NCBI GenBank assembly: GCA_913046825.1
Contig: CAJWTF010000004.1
Location: 1-64,000, forward strand
Reading direction: 5' to 3'
DNA from: an uncultured Rickettsiales bacterium
GTDB lineage: Bacteria; Pseudomonadota; Alphaproteobacteria; UBA8366
Length of the DNA stretch: 64,000 nucleotides
Shown: positions 45,296 through 56,740 of the stretch, one piece after another
Position numbering within the stretch: the stretch's first letter is position 1
How the letters are laid out: every line of letters starts with the position of its first letter
Made by a program: the position numbers and the translations under genes
Notes under the pieces: generated by a model
Databases searched by the model: none
What the model was told of the DNA's origin: nothing
Seen by the model: the letters and a program-made list of their open reading frames with translations, nothing else

Positions 45296-46075
45296 TTACC
45301 TAAAATCGAAGCCTTGTTTTTTCAGCTGCTCGCGCAGACCTTCACGCAGTTGCGGACTGAACTTCTTGTCCATGTCGTGGCTCCAGGAATCCGGGGTGGT
45401 CTCCTTGCCGATGGCCTCGTAGTGCTCTTTGAGCGCTGGGTCATAGGCTTCGACGGCGGCGGCGGATTGCGTCGGGTCGAACCGTTCGCGATGTACGACC
45501 AAATCCTGCTGCATGCGCGGTTTTTGCGCCGGTAGCTCGTCGGGATAGCCCAGGCACATACCGAAGACGCAATAGACGAATTTTGGCAGGCCCAGAATTT
45601 CTGCGATCTTGACCGTGTCGTTCCGCACCGCGCCGATCATCACTCCCTTGATGCCGAGCGATTCGGCAGCGAGATAGGCGGACATACCGACCAATGAGGC
45701 GTCGATGGAGGAGACCAAGCCAATCTCCATATTATTGTCCCCGAGCGTGTGTCCGTGCCCTTGTAGCACATGTTCGAGCCGCGTGAGGTCGGCACAGAAT
45801 GCCAGGAAAACCGGGCAATCGATGATGTGCTTTTGGTTCCCGGTCGGTACCGACAGTTTCTGTTTCGTCTCTGGATCTCGGACCGTAATCACACTGTAGG
45901 ATTGAATATTGGACGAGGTCGGCGCGCGAAAGGCGGCGCGCAGAATAGCGTCGACCTGCTCGTCCGTCACCGGTTCGTTATTGTACTTCCGTATGCTGCG
46001 GCGCTGCAGCAGTGTTTCGATGGTCTCGCTGGTCGTATGATGCGCCTGCGTCAGCGGCGTCGATTCGTTCGGCAT
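45296..46075 (-). CDS. Nitroreductase family protein
   Basis: 259 residues. FMN-binding start ETLLQRRSIRKYNNEPVTDEQVDAILRAAFRAPTSSNIQSY and the later ESLGIKGVMIGAVRND, LGLPKFVYCVFGMCLGYPDE are typical of NfsA-like oxygen-insensitive NADPH nitroreductases. FMN-dependent two-electron reduction of nitro groups or quinones. ATG 46075 is favoured as the protein then starts near the family norm; ATG 46120 is possible. Divergent from the Nudix gene. Confidence 0.87.
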   Translation of the reverse strand: MPNESTPLTQAHHTTSETIETLLQRRSIRKYNNEPVTDEQVDAILRAAFRAPTSSNIQSYSVITVRDPETKQKLSVPTGNQKHIIDCPVFLAFCADLTRLEHVLQGHGHTLGDNNMEIGLVSSIDASLVGMSAYLAAESLGIKGVMIGAVRNDTVKIAEILGLPKFVYCVFGMCLGYPDELPAQKPRMQQDLVVHRERFDPTQSAAAVEAYDPALKEHYEAIGKETTPDSWSHDMDKKFSPQLREGLREQLKKQGFDFR

Positions 46076-46202
46076 GTCGTCATTCCGTTGAAAATGAATG
46101 TTTGTCGATAGACATAGCACGTCCGATTAAAGTCTACAGGCCCACAATGCTTGCAACCGCCGGGCGGCGGATTAGCTTTAGAGAAACTCTCAGAGAGGTT
46201 CT

Positions 46203-47027
46203 ATGCCAGACGAAATCAAGAAACCGGCCATTCCGGTACCCGCCGCCACCGTCCTGCTCATTCGGGACGGCGATGAAGGTATCGAGGTCTTCATGGTCGA
46301 ACGTAATAGTCGGATGCATTTCGCCTCCGCCTTGGTCTTCCCGGGCGGTTTGGTGGATCCGGAAGACACGGATGACGCTCTGATTTCCCGTTGCGACGGT
46401 GTCGCGGGGCTATCCAAGGATGAAGCGGCGCTGCGGATTGCCGGTGTGCGCGAAACCTTTGAGGAATGCGGTGTCGTGCTGGCCCGTCATACCAGTGTGG
46501 AGACCGTCCTCGAAGGGGATGAAGCGGCGGCCTTCTATGATAAGTATCACGTGGCCTTGAATAAGGGTGATGTGGGTTGGGGCGAAATTATCGAGAAAGA
46601 GGATTTGATCCTTTGTTGCGATCAGATGGCGTATTTCGCGCATTGGATCACGCCGGAAGGGCGACCGAAGCGATTCGACACGCATTTCTTCCTGGCGCGC
46701 ATGCCGCGGCGCCAACACGCGGTGCACGACGGCAACGAATCCGTGCAGTCCGTGTGGGTCCGCCCGCCAAGCGCCGTCGAAGCGGGAGAGAAGGGCGAGC
46801 GTAACGTGATGTTCCCGACGCGCCTTAACCTTGAGCTTTTGGAGGTGAATGCAACCGTTGAAGCCGCCATGGAAGTGACCGCCGGGCGCGAGATCGTGAC
46901 CGTCCTGCCGAGGAGTAAGGAAGTCGATGGCGATGCGCATCGTATTATGACGATCCCGGAAGCGGCGGGTTACGGTTCGGGACGGTTCCTAGTGAACGGC
47001 GACAAAATTTCCCCGATCGTGGATTGA
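46203..47027 (+). CDS. Nudix hydrolase
   Basis: 274 residues. The Nudix box is split as in NUDT19-like enzymes: FPGGLVDPED at 46-55 and, after an insertion, ALRIAGVRETFEECGVVLAR (76-95) with REtfEE metal ligands. Long C-terminal region. Members hydrolyse nucleoside-diphosphate-linked compounds, several act on CoA or acyl-CoA, which would fit the CoA-rich neighbourhood; this is inference. Precedes a TauD gene on the same strand with a 53-base gap. Confidence 0.85.
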   Translation: MPDEIKKPAIPVPAATVLLIRDGDEGIEVFMVERNSRMHFASALVFPGGLVDPEDTDDALISRCDGVAGLSKDEAALRIAGVRETFEECGVVLARHTSVETVLEGDEAAAFYDKYHVALNKGDVGWGEIIEKEDLILCCDQMAYFAHWITPEGRPKRFDTHFFLARMPRRQHAVHDGNESVQSVWVRPPSAVEAGEKGERNVMFPTRLNLELLEVNATVEAAMEVTAGREIVTVLPRSKEVDGDAHRIMTIPEAAGYGSGRFLVNGDKISPIVD

Positions 47028-47080
47028 GTCTCTAACGGTCGGTGCTCGGAGGTCGCGTTTCACGTATCGGAGGGCAAGCC

Positions 47081-47923
47081 ATGACCGGTATTTCAATCAC
47101 CGCTCTTGGAGAGACCATCGGCGCCCACGTTGAAGGACTGGACCTAAGCGCCCTGCTGTCGCCTGAGGCTCGTGTCGCTGTGTTGCAGGCTATCGGCAAA
47201 CACAAGGTACTCATTTTCTCCTGCGACGCATTGGAGATCGCGGCCTTCCGCGCATTTGCCCATGTATTCGGGCCATTGCAGGAACATGTCTTGAGGAAAT
47301 ACCGGCATCAGGGGTTTCCTGATCTCTCATGGTTGACCAATGTCGCGGAGGACGGCTCCATTGATGCGTTCGGTAATATACGCGCGACCACTTGGCATTC
47401 CGATGGCAGTTATACTCAAGACCCGCCGGAGCTCAGTATTCTGCACGCCTTTGAAGTGCCTTCCAAAGGTGGTGCGACGATTTTCGCCGATATGTGCAAT
47501 GCCTATGACACGTTGGATGCGGACATGCAGGCGCGGGCGGCAACCCTTACCGGACTGCATCGCCACGGCGCGGGGCCCGGTGGCACGATGTACGAAAATG
47601 CCCTCGATGACGACCAGGAGGAGAAATCCAACGATGCGGTGCATCCCATTGTCTCCGTGCATCCGTCGACTGGGCGCAAACACCTCTATCTGAACGAGAC
47701 CCACACGCGGCGATTCCGTGAGATGGAACCTTTGGAAAGCGTCGACCTCTTGCAAAACTTGATGGTTCATGCGACCCGTCCGAAGAACACTAATACTCAT
47801 GAGTGGTCCGTCGGCGATGTGCTGATGCGGGACCAGCGGTCGACGATCCATCGGGGTGCCGGCGATTTTCCACCTGACCAACGGCGCGTGAAGATACGGG
47901 CCATTGTAGAGGAATTAGATTGA
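47081..47923 (+). CDS. TauD/TfdA family Fe(II)/2-oxoglutarate dioxygenase (copy 7, divergent)
   Basis: 280 residues. Metal ligands His106 and Asp108 in TTWHSDGSYTQDPPELSIL and a distal His in RDQRSTIHRGAG; arginines in RRVKIRAIVE. It is the most divergent copy: the usual FRDQ after strand 2 is IFSCDAL, and the distal motif WDNR is MRDQRS. ATG 47081 has GGAGGG six bases upstream. The next gene, an SdhA-like flavoprotein, begins four bases after its stop, so the two are tightly coupled. Confidence 0.87.
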   Translation: MTGISITALGETIGAHVEGLDLSALLSPEARVAVLQAIGKHKVLIFSCDALEIAAFRAFAHVFGPLQEHVLRKYRHQGFPDLSWLTNVAEDGSIDAFGNIRATTWHSDGSYTQDPPELSILHAFEVPSKGGATIFADMCNAYDTLDADMQARAATLTGLHRHGAGPGGTMYENALDDDQEEKSNDAVHPIVSVHPSTGRKHLYLNETHTRRFREMEPLESVDLLQNLMVHATRPKNTNTHEWSVGDVLMRDQRSTIHRGAGDFPPDQRRVKIRAIVEELD

Positions 47924-47927
47924 GACG

Positions 47928-49649
47928 ATGACAGCTGATGTAGTGACAGACGTTCTCGTGATTGGTGCCGGTGCGGCCGGTATGTATGCGGCGATTGCTG
48001 CGGCCCGCAATGGCGCCGATACGGTGCTGGTCGACAAAAGCCTGATTGGACGGGGCGGCGCCACCATTATGGCGCAGATGACTGTCGCGGCGGCGGTCGG
48101 TGAGCAGGAACCCGACCATTGGACCCATCATTTACGCGATACGCTCGACGCGGGACGCGGCCTCTGTAACGAGGAGCTGGCGGCGGTATTGTGCGAAGAA
48201 GCGCCGATCCGCATTCGTGAGCTGGGCGATTGGAAGATCGGTTGGGCGCGCGAAGATGATCATATGAAACAGGTCATGGCGCCGGGACATCAGGTCGAGC
48301 GCTGCGTCTATGTGGATTTCCTAAACACCGGTCCAGCGGTAGCGAAGACATTGCGCACGCAAATCGGCCGCGCCGATAATTTGCGCCGCGCCGGTGAATT
48401 GACGATCACCAGCGTCGTCGTCGAGGGTGGCCGGGTGGTCGGGGCTGTTGGGATCGATATGGAAACCGGAGAGCCGGTCCGCATCGACACGAAGGCTGTC
48501 ATTCTAGCGGCGGGTGGTCTCACACGGCTTTATCGTCGCAACAGCGCGTCGGTGAATATGGGTGGCGATTCCTATGCCTTGGCGTTGCGTGCCGGTGCGG
48601 AACTCATTGATATGGAATTCGTACAGTTCTTCCCCATCGGCCATTTGGCGCCGCGCATGGTCGGCATGGATCCGATCATGTGGGATCCGTTCCGCTATAA
48701 GCTGGGCGGGAAATTATTGAATAGCGAGGGCGAGGAATTCGTCCAAAACTATGGCCATGCGGAAACCACAGATAAATACACGGCCCCCCGCGACGTCGTC
48801 TCCTTCGCGATCATGCAGGAGGTAGCGGCCGGCCGGGGATCGCCTGCAGGCGGTGCGTTTTTGAGCTTCGAACATATTCCCGAGGCGGATTTGCGCGCGG
48901 CTTTCGGGCCGGTCATCGATCGCTTGGCGAAGAACGGAATCGACCTCACGAAACGCGGCATCGAAGTATCACCCATTGCGCATTATCACATGGGCGGGGT
49001 GCGGGTGGATGTCCGAATGGCGACGGCGGTGCCGGGCCTCTATGCGGCGGGTGAAGCCGTCGGCGGTGCGAATGGTGCCAATCGCTTATCCGGCAATGCG
49101 CTCTCGGAAGCCTTTGTCTTCGGCGAACGCGCTGGGCGATTCGCAGCCGAGGACGTGGCGAAACTGGAACCTGGGTGGTCCGAGAAAGCGGCAGCGGCGG
49201 CGCTGGATGAGATCGTGGCGAGCCGCAATGTCTCTGCAACGGAATCTGGCCCCGGACTTTCAGGGATGTTGGTCGAATTGCAAGAATTGATGTGGCAGGA
49301 TGTAGGTTTGGTTCGCACTCAAGGGCAACTCGACAGCGCTTTGGCACGGGTCCGCGAGATGCGAGCGGAGATCGGCGAGCGTCCGGGTGAAAGCGACCAT
49401 CGTTTCGCCCTGTCGATGCAGGATTGGTTTGATATGCGAAATTCGCTGATGATCGCCGAGACAATTATCATCGGAGCGCAAATTCGCACAGAGAGCCGGG
49501 GTGCCCACCAACGCGAGGATTTCCCGCTCACCGATCCGTCCCTCGAACATAATCTGGTGACGCGGTTGGACGGCGACGGCTTCGCCGTGGAGCCGGTGGC
49601 GCTCGTCGCAAAATCATACGATTTGGTACCATTGGAGGCGGCGGAATGA
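47928..49649 (+). CDS. FAD-dependent fumarate reductase/succinate dehydrogenase-like flavoprotein
   Basis: 573 residues. FAD motif VLVIGAGAAGMYAAIAAAR at 10-28, the LIGRGGATIMAQM histidyl/FAD loop, the catalytic-region SPIAHYHMGGVRVD and the NGANRLSGNALSEAFVFGERAGRF end are the usual SdhA/FrdA/AspO landmarks. It oxidises or reduces a C4-like dicarboxylate or an unknown 2-enoate. A short 2Fe-2S protein overlaps its stop. There is no SdhC/D membrane anchor and no full SdhB, so this is not the housekeeping complex II. Coupling to TauD suggests a specialised role. Confidence 0.86.
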   Translation: MTADVVTDVLVIGAGAAGMYAAIAAARNGADTVLVDKSLIGRGGATIMAQMTVAAAVGEQEPDHWTHHLRDTLDAGRGLCNEELAAVLCEEAPIRIRELGDWKIGWAREDDHMKQVMAPGHQVERCVYVDFLNTGPAVAKTLRTQIGRADNLRRAGELTITSVVVEGGRVVGAVGIDMETGEPVRIDTKAVILAAGGLTRLYRRNSASVNMGGDSYALALRAGAELIDMEFVQFFPIGHLAPRMVGMDPIMWDPFRYKLGGKLLNSEGEEFVQNYGHAETTDKYTAPRDVVSFAIMQEVAAGRGSPAGGAFLSFEHIPEADLRAAFGPVIDRLAKNGIDLTKRGIEVSPIAHYHMGGVRVDVRMATAVPGLYAAGEAVGGANGANRLSGNALSEAFVFGERAGRFAAEDVAKLEPGWSEKAAAAALDEIVASRNVSATESGPGLSGMLVELQELMWQDVGLVRTQGQLDSALARVREMRAEIGERPGESDHRFALSMQDWFDMRNSLMIAETIIIGAQIRTESRGAHQREDFPLTDPSLEHNLVTRLDGDGFAVEPVALVAKSYDLVPLEAAE

Positions 49650-50005
49650 GCCAGGATACTGCAAAATTACGAATCCAACGGGGCGGCCCGCAAGACGAGC
49701 CATCCTTTGAAGAATTCGAGGTACCCCACCGTGAAGGCATGTCGGTGCTCGACGCCTTAATCTGGATTCGTGCTAATACGGATGCATCCTTGGCGATCCG
49801 CTACAGCTGCACCAATGCCAATACCTGCAAGGAATGCATGGTTAAGGTCGAAGGAAAGACGGTCTATGCATGCACGGAGCGCCTCGGCCAAGAGCCCGTC
49901 TCAGTTGGCCCTCTAACCAACAAGCGCCTGTTGCGCGATCTTGTCACTGATATTGTGCCGCCGAAGGAAAAGCTGTCATTGCTGTTGGGTCGGGAGGACA
50001 GCTGA
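49646..50005 (+). CDS. Short 2Fe-2S protein (SdhB N-domain-like)
   Basis: 119 residues. Cys55, Cys61, Cys64 and Cys76 (SCTNANTCKEC then VYAC) form a C-x5-C-x2-C-x11-C cluster, one residue longer in the first gap than SdhB. The N-terminal beta part RIQRGGPQDEPSFEEFEVPHREGMSVLDALIWIR is SdhB-like. The C-terminal 3Fe-4S/4Fe-4S domain of SdhB is missing. The ATGA overlap with the flavoprotein gene implies a stoichiometric partner carrying electrons to or from its FAD. Confidence 0.85.
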   Translation: MSQDTAKLRIQRGGPQDEPSFEEFEVPHREGMSVLDALIWIRANTDASLAIRYSCTNANTCKECMVKVEGKTVYACTERLGQEPVSVGPLTNKRLLRDLVTDIVPPKEKLSLLLGREDS

Positions 50006-50124
50006 GGCCACTCACCGTCATTGAGGTGGTCAGGCTCAGGCTACGCCCGCGACCGGGAAATGAATATCATTCCGGGGCGAGCAGCGAACCCGGAATTATG
50101 GGCTCGGTGTTTGGCTTTCGAACT

Positions 50125-50778
50125 CTATTTCGGGACGTAGGCGACGGTAGAGCCGTCATCGGCTTCAAAGCGGACGCCGGCCAAGACGTTGGCGTTATCA
50201 TACCAAAGGTCGCGTTCGAACTCTCCGGTCAGGCGAAAATGCTGGGTCGTCGTTTTTTGGCCCCGCACATCGATCGTCTCTTCGCCGATATATTCGACTT
50301 GGAATGTCTTTAGGTTGCCGGAAACCGTGGTTAGAGTTTCGGTTCGATTGAGGACCAAGTGGTTCCACAGGCTCGCGGGAATGATCTCATGGTCCACATG
50401 CAGATTTCCGTCCGCACCTGTCACCATGAGCGAGTCTTCTTCGCGGTGGACCTGTAATTTGACCGGCGTTCCGTTTTCGTTGGTAATGGATTCGAGTGAT
50501 GTCAAACGACCATTCCGCCAAACCTCACGGGATTCATGTTCAAACGTATAGACCGGGATAGACAGCAGGCGAAAATCGATATCGGTCTTAACCTGAACCT
50601 CAGTCCGGTCGCCGCTTTTGTTGAAGCGATAGGTATGAGTACCGATGGCTTCTCCATTGCGCACGATGTTGAAGGCAAGCACGCCGCCTTCGGGCACGCC
50701 GGCGGCCCAGCCAGGTTTCCCCAATAAGAAGCCAGCCGTCAAAATTAGCGCAGCGGACGCAATACGCAGAGACTGCAT
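50125..50778 (-). CDS. DUF6134 family secreted protein
   Basis: 217 residues. A signal peptide (LRIASAALILTAGFLLGKPGWAAG) precedes a beta-rich domain with LAFNIVRNGEAIGTHTYRF and VYTFEHESREVWRNGRL, then DLWYDNANVLAGVRFEADDG. This pattern fits the DUF6134 domain of periplasmic proteins of unknown function. ATG 50778 gives the natural signal-peptide start; a TTG 21 bases upstream is unlikely. Stands alone between the 2Fe-2S gene (convergent) and the MarR regulator. Confidence 0.75.
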   Translation of the reverse strand: MQSLRIASAALILTAGFLLGKPGWAAGVPEGGVLAFNIVRNGEAIGTHTYRFNKSGDRTEVQVKTDIDFRLLSIPVYTFEHESREVWRNGRLTSLESITNENGTPVKLQVHREEDSLMVTGADGNLHVDHEIIPASLWNHLVLNRTETLTTVSGNLKTFQVEYIGEETIDVRGQKTTTQHFRLTGEFERDLWYDNANVLAGVRFEADDGSTVAYVPK

Positions 50779-50900
50779 CGAAATCACTGTCTGCCCCAAA
50801 CCAGTTTGATCGAGCTCGGGTTACTTAATCCCTTGCTCGTCCGTGTTCAAGTCATTGTAACATTTAAGATATGGACGCCTTCGGGCGCGATATTTTCAAT

Positions 50901-51410
50901 TCACAAGCTTGTGGCCGCCCGGGCGGCTTGATCGTAAAGGCCCGAAAGGGCTCGCAGCACCCGGGCCGCATCGCCGATTTCATCCGTATCGACGGTCCCG
51001 AGCGCAGTGAGTGTTTCGACGAGACAGGCGTCTCGAACCTCGCGGTAGCGCTCGCAAGCTTCCCGGCCCGCGGCACTCGTCTGATAGAGCCGTTCCTTGC
51101 CCTGGCGGTCCGCTTCAACCATGCCCTGCTTCAACAGCTTCTTGAGCGCGTAATTGACCGTATGTGTGTCTTCTATGTTCAGAGTGAAGCAGATGTCGGC
51201 GAGTTTTTTAGGACGGTCGCGGTGATTAACCGTGTGCAGCACCATGACGTCGAGCGGGCCCAAATCTGCTACGTCCGATGCGGTCATGCAGCGCACGATC
51301 CAGCGATTAAAAGCATTGGTGGCGACAAAAAGCCCATACTCGAGCTCACTTGTCTCCGCCGCGCCTTCGGCGACAAGATGGGAGGAAGAGACGATCCGGC
51401 TTTTGGTCAT
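50901..51410 (-). CDS. MarR-type winged-helix regulator (COG5631-like)
   Basis: 169 residues. Winged-helix core DLGPLDVMVLHTVNHRDRPKKLADICFTLNIEDTHTVNYALKKLLKQGMVEADRQGKERLYQTSAAG; recognition helix around TVNYALKKL. The DTHTVNYAL wording is typical of a distinct alphaproteobacterial MarR subgroup. AAGGGGA precedes ATG 51410. It begins 13 bases after the fused 5-oxoprolinase and is probably in its operon, so it likely regulates that gene and perhaps the divergent acyl-CoA dehydrogenase. Confidence 0.85.
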   Translation of the reverse strand: MTKSRIVSSSHLVAEGAAETSELEYGLFVATNAFNRWIVRCMTASDVADLGPLDVMVLHTVNHRDRPKKLADICFTLNIEDTHTVNYALKKLLKQGMVEADRQGKERLYQTSAAGREACERYREVRDACLVETLTALGTVDTDEIGDAARVLRALSGLYDQAARAATSL

Positions 51411-51423
51411 GGTGTCGATCCCC

Positions 51424-54400
51424 TTACTCCGCAGCTTCTGGTAAGGGTTCGACCCGTTCCGTTGCCGGGCCATAGCCGCCACCGGTGGGGGTTTGCAGGA
51501 CAAAGACGTCGCCTGCGGCGACTGTGCGTTTGTCCATGGCGGTCATTTCATCCCGGCTGCCGTCGTTGCGCTCGACCCAATTGCGTCCGCATTCGCCGGG
51601 TGCCCCACCCGCCATGCCATAAGGCGGCACGATGCGGTGGTTGGAGAGGATTATCACCTCCATGTCCTCCAGGAATCGGATGCGCCGTAAAGTGCCGGAA
51701 CCGCCCGTTTGTCGGCCGGCCCCGCCGCTGCCGTGGCGGATGCCAAAGCTTTCCAGTAGGACCGGATAGCGCCATTCCAGGATTTCTGGGTCCGTCAACC
51801 GCGTGTTGGTCATATGGGTGTGAACGGCGGAGATACCGTCGAAATCCGGACCCGCGCCTGAGCCTCCGCAGACGGTCTCGTAGTATTGATGGCGGTCATT
51901 ACCGAAGGTGACGTTGTTCATGGTGCCTTGGCTTGCCGCCTGTACACTGAGCGCCCCGAACAATGTGTCGGTAACGACTTGGCTTGTCTCGACATTGCCC
52001 GCCACCACGGCGGCGGGATATTTAGGTGCCAGCATGCAGCTGTCCGGGATGATGATCTCGATTGGTTTCAAACATCCTTCATTCAATGGAATCTTGTCGT
52101 CGACCAAGCATCGGAAGACGTACAACACCGCGGACCGCGCGACGGCAGAAGGAGCGTTGTAGTTTGATGGGCGTTGATCACTGGTTCCCGTAAAATCAAC
52201 GATGGCGGAGCGGCTTTCCTTATTAAAAGAAATTTTCACTTTAATTACAGCACCTTCGTCTGTCGGATAGGCGAATTCACCGTCCTGCATGACGTCGATG
52301 ACACGGCGCACCTGCTCTTCCGCGTTGTCTTGTACGTGTCGCATATACGCATGTACGACATCCAGGCCGAATTGGTCTATCATCTTATGGACTTCCTGCA
52401 CGCCCTTAGCCCCGGCGGCGATCTGGGCTTTCAGATCGGCGACGTTGTGATCAGGATTGCGTGCTGGATAAGGATGATTGGCGAGATGTGCGCGCAGTTT
52501 GTCCTCGAGGAACTCACCGCCGTCGACCAGCATGAAGTTGTCGAACAGGATGCCTTCCTCTTCGACCACTTTGCTGTTCGGCGGCATGGAGCCCGGCGTG
52601 ATACCGCCGATATCCGCGTGATGGCCCCGGCTGGCGACGAAAAACAGGATATCCTGCCCTGCGTCGTCGAAAATCGGGGTGATCACGGTGACGTCCGGCA
52701 AATGGGTGCCGCCGTTATAGGGCGCATTGACGGTGAACACGTCTCCCGGCTTCATTTTCCCGGCGTTTTCGCGCCGCACTGTGCGGATGCTCTCGCTCAT
52801 GGAGCCCAGATGAATCGGGATATGCGGCGCGTTGGCGACCAACATACCCTCCGGATCAAAAATCGCGCAGGAGAAATCCAGCCGTTCCTTGATGTTCACG
52901 GAAAAGGCGGTGTTTTCGAGAGTTAGACCCATTTGCTCGGCGATGGACATGAACAGATTGTTGAAAACTTCCAGCATGACCGGGTCGCATTCAGTGCCGA
53001 TGGCGAACTCCCGCTCCAAGGCAACGACGCGGGTCAGCACCAAATGGCCTTTTGGTGTCAGTTCAGCTTCCCAACCGGGCTCGACGATGGTGGTCGCGGT
53101 TTGTTCACGAATGACGGCGGGGCCCACGATGCGGGTGCCGGGCGCGAAGGTATCCCGGTCGTAGACCGGTGTATTGTGCTCATTGCCGGCCATGAAGGAA
53201 GAGACTGTCGCGAGCACTTCGGCCTCCTCCGTGTTCGTGTTCTCCATTTTCTTCTCGTCGGTCTCGGTCATGACTCCGACGGCCTCGACGGCAGCGGCTT
53301 CGATAATCAGCGATTTTTCCGGCATGATGAAGCCGTAGCGTTGATGGTGGGAGGCCTCGAAGCTCTTTTGCATCTCCGCCGGGCTCGCGACATCGATCAA
53401 ATGCGGTGTATCAGTGCCTTCGTAGCGCAAATGGGCGCGGCGCAGCACTTCGATCTGTGCGTCGGCAATGCCTTGGCGGGTCAATTCTTTGGTTGCTTCA
53501 CCAGCCAATTCGTCGAGCGTGGTGTTGAGCGCCGCCATGGCGCCATCTTCGAGTGTCGTTTCCACCGCGCGCTCGCGCAACGCCCGGATATCGGCCAATC
53601 CCATGCCGTAGGCCGAAAGTACACCGGCGAAGGGATGGGTCAGCACCTTAGTCATGCCCAAGGCATCTGCCACGAGGCACGCATGCTGGCCGCCCGCACC
53701 GCCGAAGCAATTGAGTGTGTAACCGGTCACATCGTAGCCGCGCTGGACGGAAATTTTCTTGATCGCGTTGGCCATGTTTTCGACGGCGATTTTGAGATAT
53801 CCGTCGGCAACTTCGACCGGGGAGCGGTGATCGCCGGTGGCCTCATGAATGTCGCGGGCCAGCGCGTCAAATTTCTTGCGAACCACATCTGCGTCGAGGG
53901 GGGCGTCCTGGTTCGGACCGAAGACATTGGGGAAGAAGTCGGGTTGCAGCTTGCCGAGCATGACATTGCAGTCAGTGACGGTCAGCGGGCCGCCCCGGCG
54001 ATAGCAGGCCGGGCCAGGGTTAGCGCCCGCACTTTCAGGGCCAACCCGATAGCGCGAGCCGTCGAAGAAGCAGATCGAGCCGCCACCTGCGGCGACGGTG
54101 TGGATCATCATCATCGGCGCGCGCATGCGCACACCGGCGACCAGTGTTTCGAAAGCGCGTTCGTATTCACCGTCATAATGCGCGACGTCGGTCGAGGTGC
54201 CGCCCATATCGAAGGATATGATACGGTCGAACCCCGCCTGTTCCGCGGTCTCTACCGCGCCGACGATGCCGCCCGCCGGGCCGGACAGAATAGCGTCCTT
54301 TCCTTGGAAGAGCTGCGCGTCTGTCAGCCCGCCATTCGATTGCATGAACATCAACCGCGTGTTGCCTAACTCTGACGCGACCTGATCCACATAGCGGCGC

Positions 54401-55074
54401 AGTAAGGGCGAGAGATAAGCGTCGACGACCGTGGTATCGCCCCGGCTGACGAACTTCATCAGCGGACTCGTCTCGTAGCTCGTCGATACTTGGGTGAAGC
54501 CGATCTCGCGGGCGAGCTCTGCGACTGCCAGTTCATGTTCCGGGAAGCGATAGCCGTGCATGAACACAACCGCAACGGCGCGGATCCCATCGTCATAGGC
54601 TTTCTTTAGTTGTGGGCGGGCCGTTTCCAGATTTAGGGAGGTTTCCACAGTGCCGTCGGCACGCACCCGTTCCTCGATCTCGACGACGCTTTCGTAGAGC
54701 ATTTCCGGCAGCACGATCTTATTGGCGAACAGGTCGGGGCGCGCCTGATAGCCGATCCGCAATTGGTCACGAAACCCTTCCGTGGTGGCGAGTAGGGTGC
54801 GGTCGCCCTTGCGCTCTAACAAGGCGTTGGTGGCAACGGTCGTGCCCATTTTCACGGCGTCAATTTGACCCGCCGAGATGGGCACTTCCTTGGCGATGCC
54901 GAGCAAATCACGGATGCCCTGGACGGCGGCATCTTGGTAGGCCTCGGGATTTTCCGACAGCAGCTTGTGAGTGATCAATGCACCGTCTGGTTTCTTCGCG
55001 ACGACATCGGTGAAGGTGCCGCCTCGGTCGATCCAGAACTGCCACCCTGATTTCATTGCACCGTTGCCGTCCAT
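51424..55074 (-). CDS. 5-oxoprolinase-like fused HyuA-HyuB protein
   Basis: 1216 residues, the normal size of the ATP-dependent 5-oxoprolinase. N half: [81 protein letters not shown] half: [84 protein letters not shown]. It converts 5-oxo-L-proline to L-glutamate with ATP. ATG 55074 has GGGGAG seven bases upstream. MarR-type regulator follows. Pairs functionally with the ChaC-like and DUF1445 genes further on; a hydantoin substrate is also possible. Confidence 0.9.
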   Translation of the reverse strand: MDGNGAMKSGWQFWIDRGGTFTDVVAKKPDGALITHKLLSENPEAYQDAAVQGIRDLLGIAKEVPISAGQIDAVKMGTTVATNALLERKGDRTLLATTEGFRDQLRIGYQARPDLFANKIVLPEMLYESVVEIEERVRADGTVETSLNLETARPQLKKAYDDGIRAVAVVFMHGYRFPEHELAVAELAREIGFTQVSTSYETSPLMKFVSRGDTTVVDAYLSPLLRRYVDQVASELGNTRLMFMQSNGGLTDAQLFQGKDAILSGPAGGIVGAVETAEQAGFDRIISFDMGGTSTDVAHYDGEYERAFETLVAGVRMRAPMMMIHTVAAGGGSICFFDGSRYRVGPESAGANPGPACYRRGGPLTVTDCNVMLGKLQPDFFPNVFGPNQDAPLDADVVRKKFDALARDIHEATGDHRSPVEVADGYLKIAVENMANAIKKISVQRGYDVTGYTLNCFGGAGGQHACLVADALGMTKVLTHPFAGVLSAYGMGLADIRALRERAVETTLEDGAMAALNTTLDELAGEATKELTRQGIADAQIEVLRRAHLRYEGTDTPHLIDVASPAEMQKSFEASHHQRYGFIMPEKSLIIEAAAVEAVGVMTETDEKKMENTNTEEAEVLATVSSFMAGNEHNTPVYDRDTFAPGTRIVGPAVIREQTATTIVEPGWEAELTPKGHLVLTRVVALEREFAIGTECDPVMLEVFNNLFMSIAEQMGLTLENTAFSVNIKERLDFSCAIFDPEGMLVANAPHIPIHLGSMSESIRTVRRENAGKMKPGDVFTVNAPYNGGTHLPDVTVITPIFDDAGQDILFFVASRGHHADIGGITPGSMPPNSKVVEEEGILFDNFMLVDGGEFLEDKLRAHLANHPYPARNPDHNVADLKAQIAAGAKGVQEVHKMIDQFGLDVVHAYMRHVQDNAEEQVRRVIDVMQDGEFAYPTDEGAVIKVKISFNKESRSAIVDFTGTSDQRPSNYNAPSAVARSAVLYVFRCLVDDKIPLNEGCLKPIEIIIPDSCMLAPKYPAAVVAGNVETSQVVTDTLFGALSVQAASQGTMNNVTFGNDRHQYYETVCGGSGAGPDFDGISAVHTHMTNTRLTDPEILEWRYPVLLESFGIRHGSGGAGRQTGGSGTLRRIRFLEDMEVIILSNHRIVPPYGMAGGAPGECGRNWVERNDGSRDEMTAMDKRTVAAGDVFVLQTPTGGGYGPATERVEPLPEAAE

Positions 55075-55152
55075 TGTGTTTCTCCCCATTGATAGCGTCA
55101 CGCCGGATATCCGTCGGGTTTCAGGAATGACGATATTGTTAGTTATCAACCA

Positions 55153-55175
55153 ATTATTAATAATTTATCGATAAA
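55153..55175. promoter_or_regulatory. Overlapping AT palindromes in a divergent promoter region
   Basis: ATTATTAATAAT (55153-55164) and TTTATCGATAAA (55164-55175) are perfect 12-bp palindromes lying next to each other between the divergent 5-oxoprolinase and acyl-CoA dehydrogenase genes. They sit in the most AT-rich DNA of the window. A MarR-family regulator is encoded in the 5-oxoprolinase operon and would bind such palindromes. Confidence 0.5.
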
Positions 55176-55263
55176 ATATCAATGATTAAGAATCTCCTGT
55201 ATTCTATTTTCGGACTTCCGGCAAAGTGATAGATGGTGGCCACACCCGAGAATGGAGATCAAA

Positions 55264-56594
<1,331 letters not shown>

Positions 56595-56740
56595 CGGCAC
56601 GACGCTCAGCGATTCGTTCATATCTTTAGCCGCGTCGCTGGTACTCTCAGTTTTGAAAAATATATCGAATACACAGGACATAAATTGTTTGGCGGGCCAG
56701 AGAGAGCAACCCGCACGGACTTTCGCTCAAGGAGGGCGTG

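Noticed and set aside
52933..54369. 478-codon plus-strand open frame opposite the 5-oxoprolinase
   Set aside because: Shadow of the real minus-strand gene, His/Gly/Asp-rich composition typical of antisense translation.
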